Part shown: positions 33,936 through 43,413 of the stretch, piece by piece
Numbering within the stretch: the stretch's first letter is position 1
Layout: each line of letters begins with the position of its first letter
Made by a program: the position numbers and the translations under genes
Notes under the pieces: generated by a model
Told to the model about the DNA's origin: nothing
What the model saw: only the letters and a program-made list of their open reading frames with translations
Database searches by the model: none
DNA from: Dissulfuribacter thermophilus
GTDB taxonomy: Bacteria > Desulfobacterota > Dissulfuribacteria > Dissulfuribacterales > Dissulfuribacteraceae
Direction of reading: 5' to 3'
NCBI RefSeq assembly: GCF_001687335.1
Contig: NZ_MAGO01000011.1
Span: 1 to 64,000 of the forward strand
DNA: 64,000 nt

Positions 33936-36134
33936 ATGAAGGAAGTAGAACTCAAGGTAACCGGGATGAGCTGCGCTGTTTGCGCATCCCGTGTGGAAAA
34001 GACCTTAAAAAATATGGATGGAGTGCTAGAGGCAAGCGTCAACCTCGCTGCTGGGCTTGCAAAGGTCAAGTACGACCCATCAAAGGTGTCTGAACACACC
34101 CTTATTGGTAGCATCGAAAAAGAGGGCTATGGTGCAGAGCCCTTAGAGCTCTTTCCCACAGAACTGGAGGAACAGGGCAAGGACCAGGAGCAACAACTCC
34201 TCCTTAGACTGATAATAGGGGCAGTGCTTGGCCTTGGCTGCTTCATCCTCTCTATGGAAGGGCTGTTTCCGTGGGTTTCAAAGATCCCTCAAGAGCTTAG
34301 AAAAATTCTCATCTTTGCCCTCGCTACCCCTGTACAGTTTTGGGTGGGCTATCCCTTTTTAAAAGGGGCCGTGTCTGCACTCAAACACAAGACCCCGGAC
34401 ATGAATACCCTTGTAAGCCTTGGGAGTCTATCGGCCTACTGGTATTCTGTATTCGCTATGACCTTTCCCCAGGTCCTCATAAGGGCAGGAGCCACTCCTC
34501 ATCTATATTTTGATTCTTCCTGCATGATCATCGTGTTTGTGCTATTTGGAAAATTCCTAGAGGAACGGGCCAAGACCAAGGCCGCCTCCTCCATGACCAA
34601 ACTCCTCAGCCTCATCCCCAAGACCGCCCTTGTGGAATTGCCAAATGGCCAGAGAAAAGAAGTGCCAATTGGCCAGATCAAACAGGGAGACATCGTCATT
34701 GTAAAGCCATCTCAGCGCATACCTGTAGATGGGACAATACTAGAAGGCAATACCACTGTAGATGAATCCGTGATTACCGGAGAGGCAATCCCAGTTGAAA
34801 AGGCTCGCCAAGACCAGGTAATCGGCGGCACAACAAATCTCCATGGCACCTTTAAGATGGTGGCCCAAAAAATTGGGCAAGACACCCTACTTTCCCAGAT
34901 AATAAAGGTGGTACAAGAGGCCCAGGGCTCCAAGGCAAATATACAAAGGCTATCAGATAAGGTGGCATCCTATTTTGTGCCCTTTGTCATTGCTTCGGCA
35001 ATAGCTTCTGCTGCAATATGGTTTTTCTTTGGGCCAGAACCTAAAATCACCAACTCCCTCCTCTCCCTTGTTTCAGTACTGGTTATAGCCTGCCCCTGCG
35101 CCATGGGACTTGCAACCCCCGCTGCAGTCATGGTGGCTACCGGCAGGGGAGCAGAGCTAGGCATACTAATCAAAAACGCCATTGCTATTGAACAGGGGGC
35201 AAACGTAGACACCATTTGCTTTGACAAGACGGGCACGCTGACCAAAGGCAATCTCAAGGTAACTGAAGTAAAGACATTTGAAGGGTCAAAAGATAAGGAT
35301 CTCATAGAGATAGCATTTAGTCTCGAACTCTATTCCGATCATCCCGTGGGAAAGGCAATTAGAGAGTGGGCCTCCAAAGAGGGTATTGAGCCCCGTAAAT
35401 TTGAATCTGTCCATGAAGTACCTGGAAAGGGCATAGTTGGAAAGTGGGAAAACGAGACCTTCCTTGCTGGAAAGCTGAGCCTGTTTCCTGAAAAATATCA
35501 ATATATTATGGACTCGCCTCAAATTGGTACTGTTGTCTTCATAGGTACGGAGTCCAAAGGCCCGCTTGGATACATCCTGCTCCAGGACACTTTAAAGGAT
35601 GAGGCGCAGGACGCCCTCACTGCCCTTAAACAAATGGGTTACAGGCTATATATGATCACCGGGGACACAAAAGAGGCTGCAGAGACAATTCGAAGGACAC
35701 TTCCCCTAGAGGGCTATTGGGCCAATGTGCTCCCCCATGAAAAGGCCTTTAAATTAAGGGAAATGACTGCCAAAGGCCTCAGGGTGGCCATGGTTGGAGA
35801 TGGCGTAAACGATGCCCCTGCCCTGATAGAATCAGACCTCGGCATAGCGCTATCGAGCGGTACGGACATCGCAATGGATGCTGCTTCAATCGGGATCATG
35901 AGAAATGATCTTAGGCTTGTCCCCAGGGCTATGAAGTTATTGAGAAAGACCATACGGGTCATTAAACAAAACCTCTTTTGGGCCTTTGCCTACAACACCC
36001 TTGCCATCCCCATTGCTGCAGGGGTCCTCTATCCCGATTTCGGCATAAGGCTTTCCCCAATGTGGGCAGCACTTGCAATGGCCATGAGTTCAGTTACCGT
36101 GGTGACCAATTCCCTTAGACTCAAGAAGGCCTAA
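33936..36134 (+). CDS. copA: Copper-exporting P1B-type ATPase
   Basis: The 732-residue protein has one N-terminal HMA domain (GMSCAVCASRVEK), eight expected membrane segments, the A-domain TGEAIPVEK, the intramembrane CPC site in VIACPCAMGLATPAA, the phosphorylation site DKTGTLTKG and the hinge MVGDGVNDAPAL. The last helix carries MSSVTVVTNSLRL, the MxxSS motif of Cu(I) ATPases. It should pump Cu(I) out of the cytoplasm. The upstream HMA chaperone supports this. Its last 45 bases overlap the end of the convergent kinase gene. Confidence 0.95.
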   Translation: MKEVELKVTGMSCAVCASRVEKTLKNMDGVLEASVNLAAGLAKVKYDPSKVSEHTLIGSIEKEGYGAEPLELFPTELEEQGKDQEQQLLLRLIIGAVLGLGCFILSMEGLFPWVSKIPQELRKILIFALATPVQFWVGYPFLKGAVSALKHKTPDMNTLVSLGSLSAYWYSVFAMTFPQVLIRAGATPHLYFDSSCMIIVFVLFGKFLEERAKTKAASSMTKLLSLIPKTALVELPNGQRKEVPIGQIKQGDIVIVKPSQRIPVDGTILEGNTTVDESVITGEAIPVEKARQDQVIGGTTNLHGTFKMVAQKIGQDTLLSQIIKVVQEAQGSKANIQRLSDKVASYFVPFVIASAIASAAIWFFFGPEPKITNSLLSLVSVLVIACPCAMGLATPAAVMVATGRGAELGILIKNAIAIEQGANVDTICFDKTGTLTKGNLKVTEVKTFEGSKDKDLIEIAFSLELYSDHPVGKAIREWASKEGIEPRKFESVHEVPGKGIVGKWENETFLAGKLSLFPEKYQYIMDSPQIGTVVFIGTESKGPLGYILLQDTLKDEAQDALTALKQMGYRLYMITGDTKEAAETIRRTLPLEGYWANVLPHEKAFKLREMTAKGLRVAMVGDGVNDAPALIESDLGIALSSGTDIAMDAASIGIMRNDLRLVPRAMKLLRKTIRVIKQNLFWAFAYNTLAIPIAAGVLYPDFGIRLSPMWAALAMAMSSVTVVTNSLRLKKA

Positions 36135-37703
36135 CAGGACGTTTAAATTGGTCTCAAGGTCTGATTTGGTATTTACCCTTATGACCCTGTCTTCCTCCTC
36201 TGGACCAAATGGGACAAATGCCTCCTTTTGTTTGAGATAAATCTCATATCGTCCATCAGAGGGACTAGTGCCTTCCATCTCCCTGAACTTTAGTCTTTCC
36301 CTTACTAGTTCGTCTTCAAGCTCGCACAAAATGAAGACGACCTTACAGTCTATGTAGTCCTCTAGCTCAATTAGGGCCAATCTGTAAGATGCGTCCAAAT
36401 AGGTTGCATCAAGGCACACAGACCTTCCAAGCAGGAGATTTTTGGCTGCATGGCGCCTAAGGGAACTATAGGTTCGCCTGGAAAACTCCTTGCTGTAGAT
36501 ACCCTCCCCAAAGGGTTCGATCCTCTTTTCATCACTGGATATTCCACAGATGAGTTCCTTTCTTATTACGTCTGAGTTGTAGACCTCAAGGCCCATTCGC
36601 TCTGAAAATGCCTTGGCCAAAGTGGACTTTCCCGTACCTGAAAGGCCCATGAAGCAAAAAAGCGTAGTTTTTTCCCCTGATGTCCCGCCAGCATAGCGCC
36701 ATGCAAGGGCCATATAGTCCCTTGCATCCCTTGCGGCCTGCTCCCTTGCCTCTTTAGTTAGGCCAGGGTCATTTGCCATGAAACAGCCTATTTTTGCCCG
36801 AACGTAGGCCCTGTAACACTTGTAAAAATCCATGAGACACAAGAGCTCTGCGTCATTGGAAAGCCTGGAGAACTCGCTGACCAGATGCCTCTCCAGCCAG
36901 GGGAGGCCATGAAAATCAAGATCCATTGCGAGGAAGGCCAGGTCACAGGCCACATCACCACAGCGAAACCTCTTATTAAACTCTATGCAATCAAAACAAT
37001 AGACCTTGCCTTCGTCCTCATCAAAGCAAATATTTGCTGAATAAAGATCTCCATGCCCCTCTCTAATTCGTCCTTCACGCAAACGCCCTTCAAAAAGCGA
37101 TGCATTTTTTTGAAAAAATTCTTCGTTATATCTAATTATTTCATCATATTGTCTTCTATCCAACAGAGTATCCAAAAAATCTTTCGTTTGTTCAAAATTC
37201 TCATCAATATTAAATTTTATCTTATCTATAGCCCCATATTCGTCTACCCAGCCTCCGGTCTCGGCGTTTGCATAAAATGGCACCAGGCGGCTAACGAGCA
37301 TATCAATGTGTCTTATTTCCAACTCTTCCTGAGTGATTAACCGTTTCATCATGCCAGTCTCTGGCATTCTCTTCATCATGAGCACCCATTCGACCACCTC
37401 ACCCTCGTCATCGCCAAGACAAAGGCTGCCATCAGATCTTTTCACTATGGGAAGTACTTGCTGATATATTTCAGGACAAAGACGCCTGTTTAGACGAAGC
37501 TCTTCACGGATAAAGTGCTCTCTTTTATCAAGGGTAGTAAAGTTGAGAAAGCCAAAATCAACGGGTTTCTTTATTTTATATACCTTGTCTCCTGCTAAAA
37601 ATACCCATGAAATATGGGTCTGAACCATCTCTACATCACTTGGAGCATGAGGATAGAAACTTGGATCATTCATCTTTGAAAGCCATTCAGGAACTGTTCC
37701 CAT
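36090..37703 (-). CDS. Bifunctional aminoglycoside-phosphotransferase-like / P-loop kinase fusion
   Basis: The 537-residue protein joins an N-terminal APH-like domain (COG2187 type; GHGDLYSANICF and YCFDCIEFNKRFRCGDV) to a C-terminal P-loop kinase (COG0645 type) with Walker A FMGLSGTGKSTLAKAF at about 347. Such fusions are widespread and annotated as phosphotransferase/ATP-binding proteins; the substrate is unknown and antibiotic resistance is not implied. Its 3' end overlaps copA by 45 bases in convergent orientation. Confidence 0.88.
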   Translation of the reverse strand: MGTVPEWLSKMNDPSFYPHAPSDVEMVQTHISWVFLAGDKVYKIKKPVDFGFLNFTTLDKREHFIREELRLNRRLCPEIYQQVLPIVKRSDGSLCLGDDEGEVVEWVLMMKRMPETGMMKRLITQEELEIRHIDMLVSRLVPFYANAETGGWVDEYGAIDKIKFNIDENFEQTKDFLDTLLDRRQYDEIIRYNEEFFQKNASLFEGRLREGRIREGHGDLYSANICFDEDEGKVYCFDCIEFNKRFRCGDVACDLAFLAMDLDFHGLPWLERHLVSEFSRLSNDAELLCLMDFYKCYRAYVRAKIGCFMANDPGLTKEAREQAARDARDYMALAWRYAGGTSGEKTTLFCFMGLSGTGKSTLAKAFSERMGLEVYNSDVIRKELICGISSDEKRIEPFGEGIYSKEFSRRTYSSLRRHAAKNLLLGRSVCLDATYLDASYRLALIELEDYIDCKVVFILCELEDELVRERLKFREMEGTSPSDGRYEIYLKQKEAFVPFGPEEEDRVIRVNTKSDLETNLNVLLGLLESKGIGHHGN

Positions 37704-38159
37704 TGCGTCTACTCCTTAATTTTGGATGTTGATAAAGATTACGCTCGTGATTATTCTACCGGTTGAAGCATAACACGAAACATAAATCCTGCACGCCTAA
37801 TGTGAGAGATTCACTAAACCGGGCATTTGCAGGATTTTTCTTTAAAATACAGTGTGAGTGTGGCACTCACACATTTTATCATCAGGGACTTAAACCCAAA
37901 TTATGCTATTGGCGAGTTTGCCCAAGATGCGAGGCGCGAGGGGCGAAGACGTACTTAGGTACTTCGAGCCCCGAGCAACAAAGAGACCTGGGCAAAATCG
38001 CCAATCCCGAAGGGCCGCAATCATTTTTGCCCCCTTTCGCAGTGCATAATTTGGGTTAAAGGGCTTTTTTGCCGGCATAAAGGTTTACAGAAAAACAAAA
38101 AATCAATAACATCTGAGAAAAATATTACAAAAATCTTTTAATTAAGGAGCGCATCAAAA
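37704..38159. other. Intergenic region with several inverted repeats
   Basis: No gene seen. AAATCCTGCA at 37784-37793 pairs with TGCAGGATTT at 37828-37837. GTGTGAGTG-TGG-CACTCACAC near 37853-37873 is a perfect hairpin followed by ATTTTAT and may be a terminator. A 165-bp MITE-like element fills 37893-38057. The remaining bases lead into the gene at 38160 with AAGGAGCGC as ribosome site. Confidence 0.7.
37893..38057. mobile_element. MITE-like element with 14-bp terminal inverted repeats
   Basis: AACCCAAATTATGC at 37893-37906 is exactly complementary to GCATAATTTGGGTT at 38044-38057. A second nested pair, ATTGGCGAGTTTGCCC (37908-37923) and GGGCAAAATCGCCAAT (37990-38005), matches at 15 of 16 positions. 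In the centre GGGGC (37940-37944) pairs with GCCCC (37968-37972) around GTAC-TTAG-GTAC. There is no coding capacity. This layered symmetry suggests a non-autonomous transposable element or a structured extragenic repeat. I see no clear target-site duplication. Confidence 0.6.
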
Positions 38160-38735
38160 ATGGGAGAGATTAAAAGTGCCCTTGAGATCGCATTAGAAAG
38201 GGCAGAGAAGATTGGAAAGGCTAGTAAAGACGAGATCGAACAGGAAAAGTGGATTAATGCAGGCAAAAAGATTGCAGCACGCTTTATAAACGGTGAACTT
38301 AAGGGGATCAAAGATGGATTCGGGGAAATCCCCCCAGAAAACATCAATAAGGCCATTGAAGGCGCCACAGATGTCCTTATAAGAAACATCATCCTTCCAA
38401 GGGATAAGTACCAATGGGCCAATATCAACAAGGCAATTGAAGGCATCATAGAACTCAAAGGAAGCACCATCAGACAGGTGACAGACCGTATAATAGAGCT
38501 GTTGAAAATGTACGAACACTCAATTAATCAGTATCAGGAACAGGTGAAGATGCAATTCCAGGCCAAACTAGGGGGATACCAACAGGCAATAGCCCAACAG
38601 TACGGGGCAGAGGTTGCTGCAAACATAGACGTTGAGGCTATTCCAGAGTTTCAGCAGGAATGGTCAAAGATAAAGGGTGAAATAGACTCTCAGTTCGAAC
38701 AACAACTGGAACAGATGAAAAGTTTTCTACGCTAA
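38160..38735 (+). CDS. Conserved hypothetical protein, charged and helical
   Basis: The 191-residue protein has no signal peptide or membrane segment. It is rich in Glu, Lys, Gln and Ile and looks helical throughout, with a coiled-coil-like C-terminal half rich in Gln (YQEQVKMQFQAKLGGYQQAI). The segment NINKAIEGATDVLIRNIILP, with NINKAIEGIIELK again 40 residues later, suggests an internal repeat. I recall similar uncharacterised proteins in anaerobic thermophiles but cannot name a family. AAGGAG precedes the ATG. Confidence 0.75.
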   Translation: MGEIKSALEIALERAEKIGKASKDEIEQEKWINAGKKIAARFINGELKGIKDGFGEIPPENINKAIEGATDVLIRNIILPRDKYQWANINKAIEGIIELKGSTIRQVTDRIIELLKMYEHSINQYQEQVKMQFQAKLGGYQQAIAQQYGAEVAANIDVEAIPEFQQEWSKIKGEIDSQFEQQLEQMKSFLR

Positions 38736-38742
38736 CCGCGTC

Positions 38743-39792
38743 TCAGGGTAAGATTAGCATTGAATCCCCATAGCTGTAAAATCTGTATTGAGCTTTTACA
38801 GCCTCATTATATGCAGACAGAATTAGTTCCCTTCCAGCAAAAGCAGATACCATTATGAGAAGCGAAGACTTGGGTAGATGAAAATTTGTTATGATGGCAT
38901 CAGTGGCCCTAAATGTGAATCCTGGATAAATATACAGGTCGCAAGGGCCACTGTAGGAATCAGCTTTTTCATGTTCTTTAAAAACATACTCTAGGGCCCT
39001 TACCGTGGTAGTACCAACGCATATTATCCTGGAACCATTGGCCTTTGCACTCCTAACCAGTTGGAGAGCACTCGATGGAACGTCTATCCATTCAGAATGA
39101 ATCTTGTGTTCCCTGATGTCTTCTGTTCGAACCGGAGCAAAGGTACCATATCCAACATGCAGGGTTATATAGCCTATCTTGACGCCAATGTCTTTTAATC
39201 GCTCCAAGAGGGCATTAGAAAAGTGGAGTCCGGCAGTTGGTGCCGCAACTGAGCCAATATTCCTTGCAAATATTGTCTGATATCTTTTTTTGTCCAGATC
39301 CTCATCTTGCCTTCTGATGTAGGGGGGAAGGGGGACGTGACCGTGGGTCTCGAGGACCTTTAAGAGCTCACCGTCATACATTAGAGAAATTTTTTTTATC
39401 CAGTCGTCTGCCCCCTCCATGATCTCGATTTCAAGATCAGTTCCCACAATGATTCTTTGGCCTGGTCTAAGGGGCTTAGAAGACCTGAGTAGCGCCTCTG
39501 AAGTTGCTCTGCCCTCCTCTTCTACCCTAGGGAAATTGAGTAAAACTACCTCAACCCTTCCACCAGTGGGCTTCTTACCAAATAACCTTGCTGGAAATAC
39601 CTTGGTATCATTCAATATTAGGACATCAGTCTCTGACAAGAGATCGGGTAAGTCGCAAAATCTGCGATGTTCCCATCTGCCTTGACCTCTATGAAGCACC
39701 ATCAATTTCGAATCATGGCGCTCACTCAAAGGATACTTAGCAATTAGTCGATCAGGGAGTTCAAAATTATAGTCTTCAAGACGGAAGGTCAT
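38743..39792 (-). CDS. queA: S-adenosylmethionine:tRNA ribosyltransferase-isomerase (queuosine synthesis)
   Basis: The protein (349 residues from this start) matches QueA along its length: ELPDRLIAKYPLSERHDSKL, LILNDTKVFPARLFG, GSVAAPTAGLHFS, VGYGTFAPVRTEDIREHKIHSEW cut into its usual blocks, and the final NFHLPKSSLLIMVSAFAG. It transfers and rearranges the ribosyl part of SAM onto preQ1 in tRNA. I chose ATG 39792 because RLEDYNFELP then begins near residue 4 as in relatives; a GTG at 39804 overlaps the stop of the upstream gene and is also possible. Confidence 0.95.
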   Translation of the reverse strand: MTFRLEDYNFELPDRLIAKYPLSERHDSKLMVLHRGQGRWEHRRFCDLPDLLSETDVLILNDTKVFPARLFGKKPTGGRVEVVLLNFPRVEEEGRATSEALLRSSKPLRPGQRIIVGTDLEIEIMEGADDWIKKISLMYDGELLKVLETHGHVPLPPYIRRQDEDLDKKRYQTIFARNIGSVAAPTAGLHFSNALLERLKDIGVKIGYITLHVGYGTFAPVRTEDIREHKIHSEWIDVPSSALQLVRSAKANGSRIICVGTTTVRALEYVFKEHEKADSYSGPCDLYIYPGFTFRATDAIITNFHLPKSSLLIMVSAFAGRELILSAYNEAVKAQYRFYSYGDSMLILP

Positions 39793-39803
39793 AACGGCTT
39801 TCA

Positions 39804-40004
39804 CTAGCCTAGGATCTGGGATTTAGTAGCCAAGAAACAGATGAAAAGACCTGTCAAAATGGAGAACAGACCAAATAGTTTCAGTCTTTCTGGGGGCCAA
39901 GTTTCTATTTCTTTTAAAAATCTGATCATGTGCTCTGGAATGGCAAAATATATCAATCCTTCAAAAATAAGCATCAATCCAAATGCGGTGAAGAAATATT
40001 TCAT
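39804..40004 (-). CDS. Small membrane protein, DUF2065 family
   Basis: The 66-residue protein has two hydrophobic helices (YFFTAFGLMLIFEGLIYFA and FGLFSILTGLFICFLA) joined by a charged loop (HMIRFLKEIETWPPERLK), the pattern of DUF2065/YjeT-like inner-membrane proteins. Function is unknown. It lies directly upstream of queA, whose alternative GTG start overlaps its TAG stop. Confidence 0.8.
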   Translation of the reverse strand: MKYFFTAFGLMLIFEGLIYFAIPEHMIRFLKEIETWPPERLKLFGLFSILTGLFICFLATKSQILG

Positions 40005-40489
40005 TTAATTTTTCCCTAGTGATTGGTAACGAGACCCCAACCCAAATAATTCCACGCCAAAGCAGTGAATATACCACTTAATGTTTTTTAAATATCATAG
40101 AATTCAATCAGTTGCAACTTTGTTTTTTTTGTTTCAAAATCGCCCCTATCCTGGAAAAGAGAATAATTGAAATTCATTCTTGGCATAGTTTTCTGAAATC
40201 TATAACAAATATCTATGACGACCATATAAGTAGAAAACTGGGAAGCAGGTACTAGGCAGTAGTGCCTCCTGAAATCAGAATGGCGTTAAACATACATCTT
40301 AATGATGTCCTTAGTCTTTGAAAAGGAGAACGCAATATTATTGAGGATCTAAAATGTACCCCACTTCGATACTTCACTTTATTTCGATATGACAAGAGAC
40401 TATTTGAGATTCAATAAAAAGAGCAAAATAGTAAAGTGCTGTTTTTCTTTGAAAAAGATAGTGTTTGAAATGACTGAAGACAAAAAAAA
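40005..40489. other. Intergenic region downstream of tRNA-Met
   Basis: I see no gene in these 485 bases. A run of eight T on the minus strand directly follows the CCA end of the tRNA and may serve as its terminator. No repeats or riboswitch-like structure were recognised. Confidence 0.5.
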
Positions 40490-40566
40490 TGGTGGCGGTG
40501 CAGGGACTTGAACCCCGGACACTGCGGATATGAGCCGCATGCTCTGACCAGCTGAGCTACACCGCC
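40490..40566 (-). tRNA. tRNA-Met (CAT), elongator type
   Basis: The 77-base gene includes an encoded CCA. Acceptor stem GGCGGTG / CACCGCC, D arm with AGCTCAGCTGGTCAGAGC, anticodon arm TGCGG-CTCATAT-CCGCA with anticodon CAT, T arm with GGTTCAAGTCC. The anticodon stem lacks the three G:C pairs of initiator tRNA. A tRNA-Ile2 (lysidine-modified CAT) cannot be fully excluded, but the acceptor sequence is of the elongator Met kind. Confidence 0.93.
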
Positions 40567-40851
40567 ACTTCGCGAGGTACCTATTAACAAGTTTTCAGAT
40601 TATGTCAAGAGAAACATGTTGGACAAATACAAATTACTCTCAATTTCGCTCGACATTTGAACCTATCAAAGACTCGCATTTTTACCACATCTTTTACGTT
40701 ATGAGGGTATTTGAATACCTTGTAGTACTATTTCGGCACACCTTCAGCCCTGTATCTTCAACCAATCTTGTGAAGTTCATAATTTAAGATCATTCAATCC
40801 TTGGCAAGCTCCCCTAATTATTGTATAAATTTTTGTATAAGGAGGTGCAAC

Positions 40852-41319
40852 ATGCAAACATTGATCGCAAGAGCAACACCAACCGGTGTCTACGTCGTAA
40901 CAGTCAAGGCAGGAGATAAAATAAACGGGATGACCGCTGCCTGGGTCACTCAAGTCTCATTCAAACCAGCCCTTGTGGGAGTAGCCATTGCACCTCAGAG
41001 ACATACCTATTCACTCATTAAAGAAGCTGGAACGTTCTGCCTAAACGCGCTCCCCGAAGGGACGATTGAATTGGCAAAGCACTTTGGCTTTAAAAGCGGT
41101 AGAAAAGTAGATAAGTTCGAGGGAATCCCATTTACTTATGCCCAAAATGGATCTCCTGTTTTAAAGGATGCTTACGCCTATTTAGAATGCAAGGTAGAAA
41201 ACGAATTTGAGGCAGGTGATCATATATTCTTCGTTGGATCAATAATAGATGCAGCGGAACTCAATAAGGATGCAAATCCACTGATCTTTAAGTGGAACGA
41301 CTTTTTTGGAAAAAATTAG
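40852..41319 (+). CDS. Flavin-reductase-like FMN-binding protein
   Basis: The 155-residue protein has PTGVYVVTVKAGDKINGMTAA, WVTQVSFKPALVGVAI and FCLNALPEG, the FMN-binding split-barrel features of the flavin reductase-like family (PF01613). It probably binds FMN and reduces it or another acceptor with NAD(P)H; some relatives are ferric or styrene-type reductases. I chose ATG 40852 because AAGGAGGTG sits seven bases upstream; longer frames lack such a site. The same TGTATAAGGAGG string precedes the next gene, so they may be one operon. Confidence 0.88.
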   Translation: MQTLIARATPTGVYVVTVKAGDKINGMTAAWVTQVSFKPALVGVAIAPQRHTYSLIKEAGTFCLNALPEGTIELAKHFGFKSGRKVDKFEGIPFTYAQNGSPVLKDAYAYLECKVENEFEAGDHIFFVGSIIDAAELNKDANPLIFKWNDFFGKN

Positions 41320-41342
41320 GAGTTTCTGTATAAGGAGGACAG

Positions 41343-42065
41343 ATGACCGAAGAGCCAAGAAAAAACCCTGCAGAAGAGAATCAGGAGGATTTTAAATATT
41401 TTTTCAGCCAGTTACTGACCCTTCTTCCTCCTAAGGCTCGAGAATATGTAATCCAGTACTCTAGAGAGATCCTATCGTGTGTAATTGTGGTAGTGCTAGG
41501 AGTCGTACTTTATTCAGGTTATTCAGCATACTCTGAAAATCAAGAGAAAGAGGCTGCTACCCTCCTAGGTACTGCCCTTTACGAGAAAGATCCAGACAAG
41601 AGAATTGATGTTCTCAAAAAGGTCATAAATGAACATGGCTCCACCGATGCCTCAAAAATAGCCCTTCCCATATTAGCCAGGGCGTATCTAGACCGCGGGG
41701 ATAAAGAAAATGCCCTAAAATACTTTGAAGAATCAGAGAAAAAGACCTCTAAAAATACAATAATCTATCAGACATCAGTACTGGGACAGGGATACATATT
41801 GGAGGATAAGGGTGAACTTGAAAAGGCCCTTCAAAAATTCGATGAAGCAGTAAAGTCCGCACAGGGAATCGAACGAATTGCCCTGCTAGACAAGGCAAGG
41901 GTGGCCAAAGAGGTAGGAAAAAAGGATCTGGCCCTAGAGGCACTCAATACCTTTTTGAGTGAAAACCCCAGTTCACAAGACCTGGAATTTGTAAAATTTG
42001 AGATACTGGAACTCAAAAGGACTGCACATTCTGATGAGACACCAAAAAATTCCAAATCATCTTAA
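41343..42065 (+). CDS. Membrane-anchored TPR protein, YfgM-like
   Basis: The 240-residue protein has a cytoplasmic N-terminus, one membrane helix (about 45-65, ILSCVIVVVLGVVLYSGYSAY) and a soluble part with TPR repeats (LPILARAYLDRGDKENALKYF and LGQGYILEDKGELEKALQKF). This is the layout of YfgM-type ancillary proteins of the Sec/Bam periplasmic chaperone network. AAGGAGGAC precedes the ATG. A bidirectional terminator follows. Confidence 0.8.
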   Translation: MTEEPRKNPAEENQEDFKYFFSQLLTLLPPKAREYVIQYSREILSCVIVVVLGVVLYSGYSAYSENQEKEAATLLGTALYEKDPDKRIDVLKKVINEHGSTDASKIALPILARAYLDRGDKENALKYFEESEKKTSKNTIIYQTSVLGQGYILEDKGELEKALQKFDEAVKSAQGIERIALLDKARVAKEVGKKDLALEALNTFLSENPSSQDLEFVKFEILELKRTAHSDETPKNSKSS

Positions 42066-42102
42066 ACTCAGCAAATACAACTAGCGAATTTATAAGACAA
42101 AA

Positions 42103-42133
42103 AATGCCGGGCATTCATTAAATGCCCGGCATT
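42103..42133. terminator. Bidirectional terminator-like hairpin
   Basis: AATGCCGGGCATT and AATGCCCGGCATT form a perfect 13-bp stem with a 5-base loop. An A run precedes it and a T run follows at 42146-42151. It sits between the convergent TPR and pheA genes and can serve both. Confidence 0.85.
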
Positions 42134-42177
42134 CCATAAGGGTCTATTTTTCGTTGTAGATATAGACTTACGTCTAC

Positions 42178-43266
42178 CTAAATGGGTAGGCCCATGGGGT
42201 AACTCCCCAACCACACTAAAAAGGTGCAACCCTTTTTAATGGCCTCCACGCCCTCCTTGACCACAGGGTCCTCAATGTGGCCAGCAATATCCACATAGAA
42301 GAGATAGCGCCAGGGTTCGTCCTTTACTGGCCTTGATTGAATTTTAGTAAGATTTATACCCTTTTCTGCCAGGGGTTTTAAGAGCTTAAACAGAGATCCT
42401 GGCCTGTCTTCCAGACTTAGGAGTAGACTCGTCTTATCTCTTCCACTTGGCCTCGGGCAATAATGTCCCAATACCAAGAACCTAGTGGTATTGCCTGCAA
42501 AATCCTCTATACTCTTTGCAACTATCTGGAGGTCATAGGTTCGTGCCGCAAGTGGGCTTGCAATGGCTGCCACCTCAGGGTCCACCGCTGCCCACCTTGC
42601 TGCCTGGGCAGTGCTCACCACCTCTTCTGTGGGGACTGCCGGTAGATTGCGCTGTAACCATCCCTTGCACTGGGCAAGGGCATGAGGATGAGAAAGTATG
42701 CGTTTAATTTGATCAATCCTACCGCTCTTGTTCATTAGATCATGGGATATGGGGAGATAGACCTCTCCAACTACCTTAACCTTGAAATCGTGAAGGCCGT
42801 CTAGGGTGAGGGCCACTGTACCTTCTACTGAATTCTCAAGGGGAACGACCCCAAAATCTGTACGGCCCCTCTCTACCTCTTCAAAGACCTCGGTGATATT
42901 TCTTTGCGGAATGAATTCAGGACTGTGCCCAAAGAATTTACAGGCAGCCATATGGGTAAAGGTTGTGGCAGGTCCGAGGTAACCTATCTTGGCTGGCCTC
43001 TGAGCATTTCTGCACGCAGAGATGATTTCTGAAAATATCACCTTTAGGCCATCATCAGGAAAGACGCCACCATTGATGTCGAGGATATTTTTTAAAACTT
43101 CCCTTTCCCGTGTAACGTCAAGGGGTTGAGATGAAAATTTGGCCTTTTCAGCGCCAATCTCCTTAGCCACTTTAAGACGCTTTTGTAGTAGGGAAACGAG
43201 TTCCTTGTCTATCTCATCGATCTTTTTTCTAAGTTCAAGGAGCCTTTTAACCTCATTGTCCTTCAT
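42178..43266 (-). CDS. pheA: Chorismate mutase / prephenate dehydratase (P-protein)
   Basis: The 362-residue protein has an AroQ chorismate mutase domain (1-85; LLELRKKIDEIDKELVSLL), a prephenate dehydratase domain (about 93-275; IGYLGPATTFTHMAA, PLENSVEGTV, and the TRF motif in NTTRFLVLG) and a C-terminal ACT domain (about 285-360; LEDRPGSLFKLLKPLAEKGI then KIQSRP) that binds phenylalanine. It makes phenylpyruvate and is normally feedback-inhibited. All key motifs are present. Confidence 0.96.
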   Translation of the reverse strand: MKDNEVKRLLELRKKIDEIDKELVSLLQKRLKVAKEIGAEKAKFSSQPLDVTREREVLKNILDINGGVFPDDGLKVIFSEIISACRNAQRPAKIGYLGPATTFTHMAACKFFGHSPEFIPQRNITEVFEEVERGRTDFGVVPLENSVEGTVALTLDGLHDFKVKVVGEVYLPISHDLMNKSGRIDQIKRILSHPHALAQCKGWLQRNLPAVPTEEVVSTAQAARWAAVDPEVAAIASPLAARTYDLQIVAKSIEDFAGNTTRFLVLGHYCPRPSGRDKTSLLLSLEDRPGSLFKLLKPLAEKGINLTKIQSRPVKDEPWRYLFYVDIAGHIEDPVVKEGVEAIKKGCTFLVWLGSYPMGLPI

Positions 43267-43413
43267 TTCTGTAAACCCTCACTTGGTCCAGCAACTCTAA
43301 ATGGCCATATTCCTACATCAAAGCCATGATGCTACTATCACTCTTTTTTAAGACCTTCACGTGGTGCTGCAAAATACAAGGCGAGGTTCAAAGCAGTACT
43401 ATGTGAAGGCCTA

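Noticed and set aside
40490-40566. Initiator tRNA-fMet
   Set aside because: The anticodon stem lacks the three consecutive G:C pairs and the first acceptor pair is normal.
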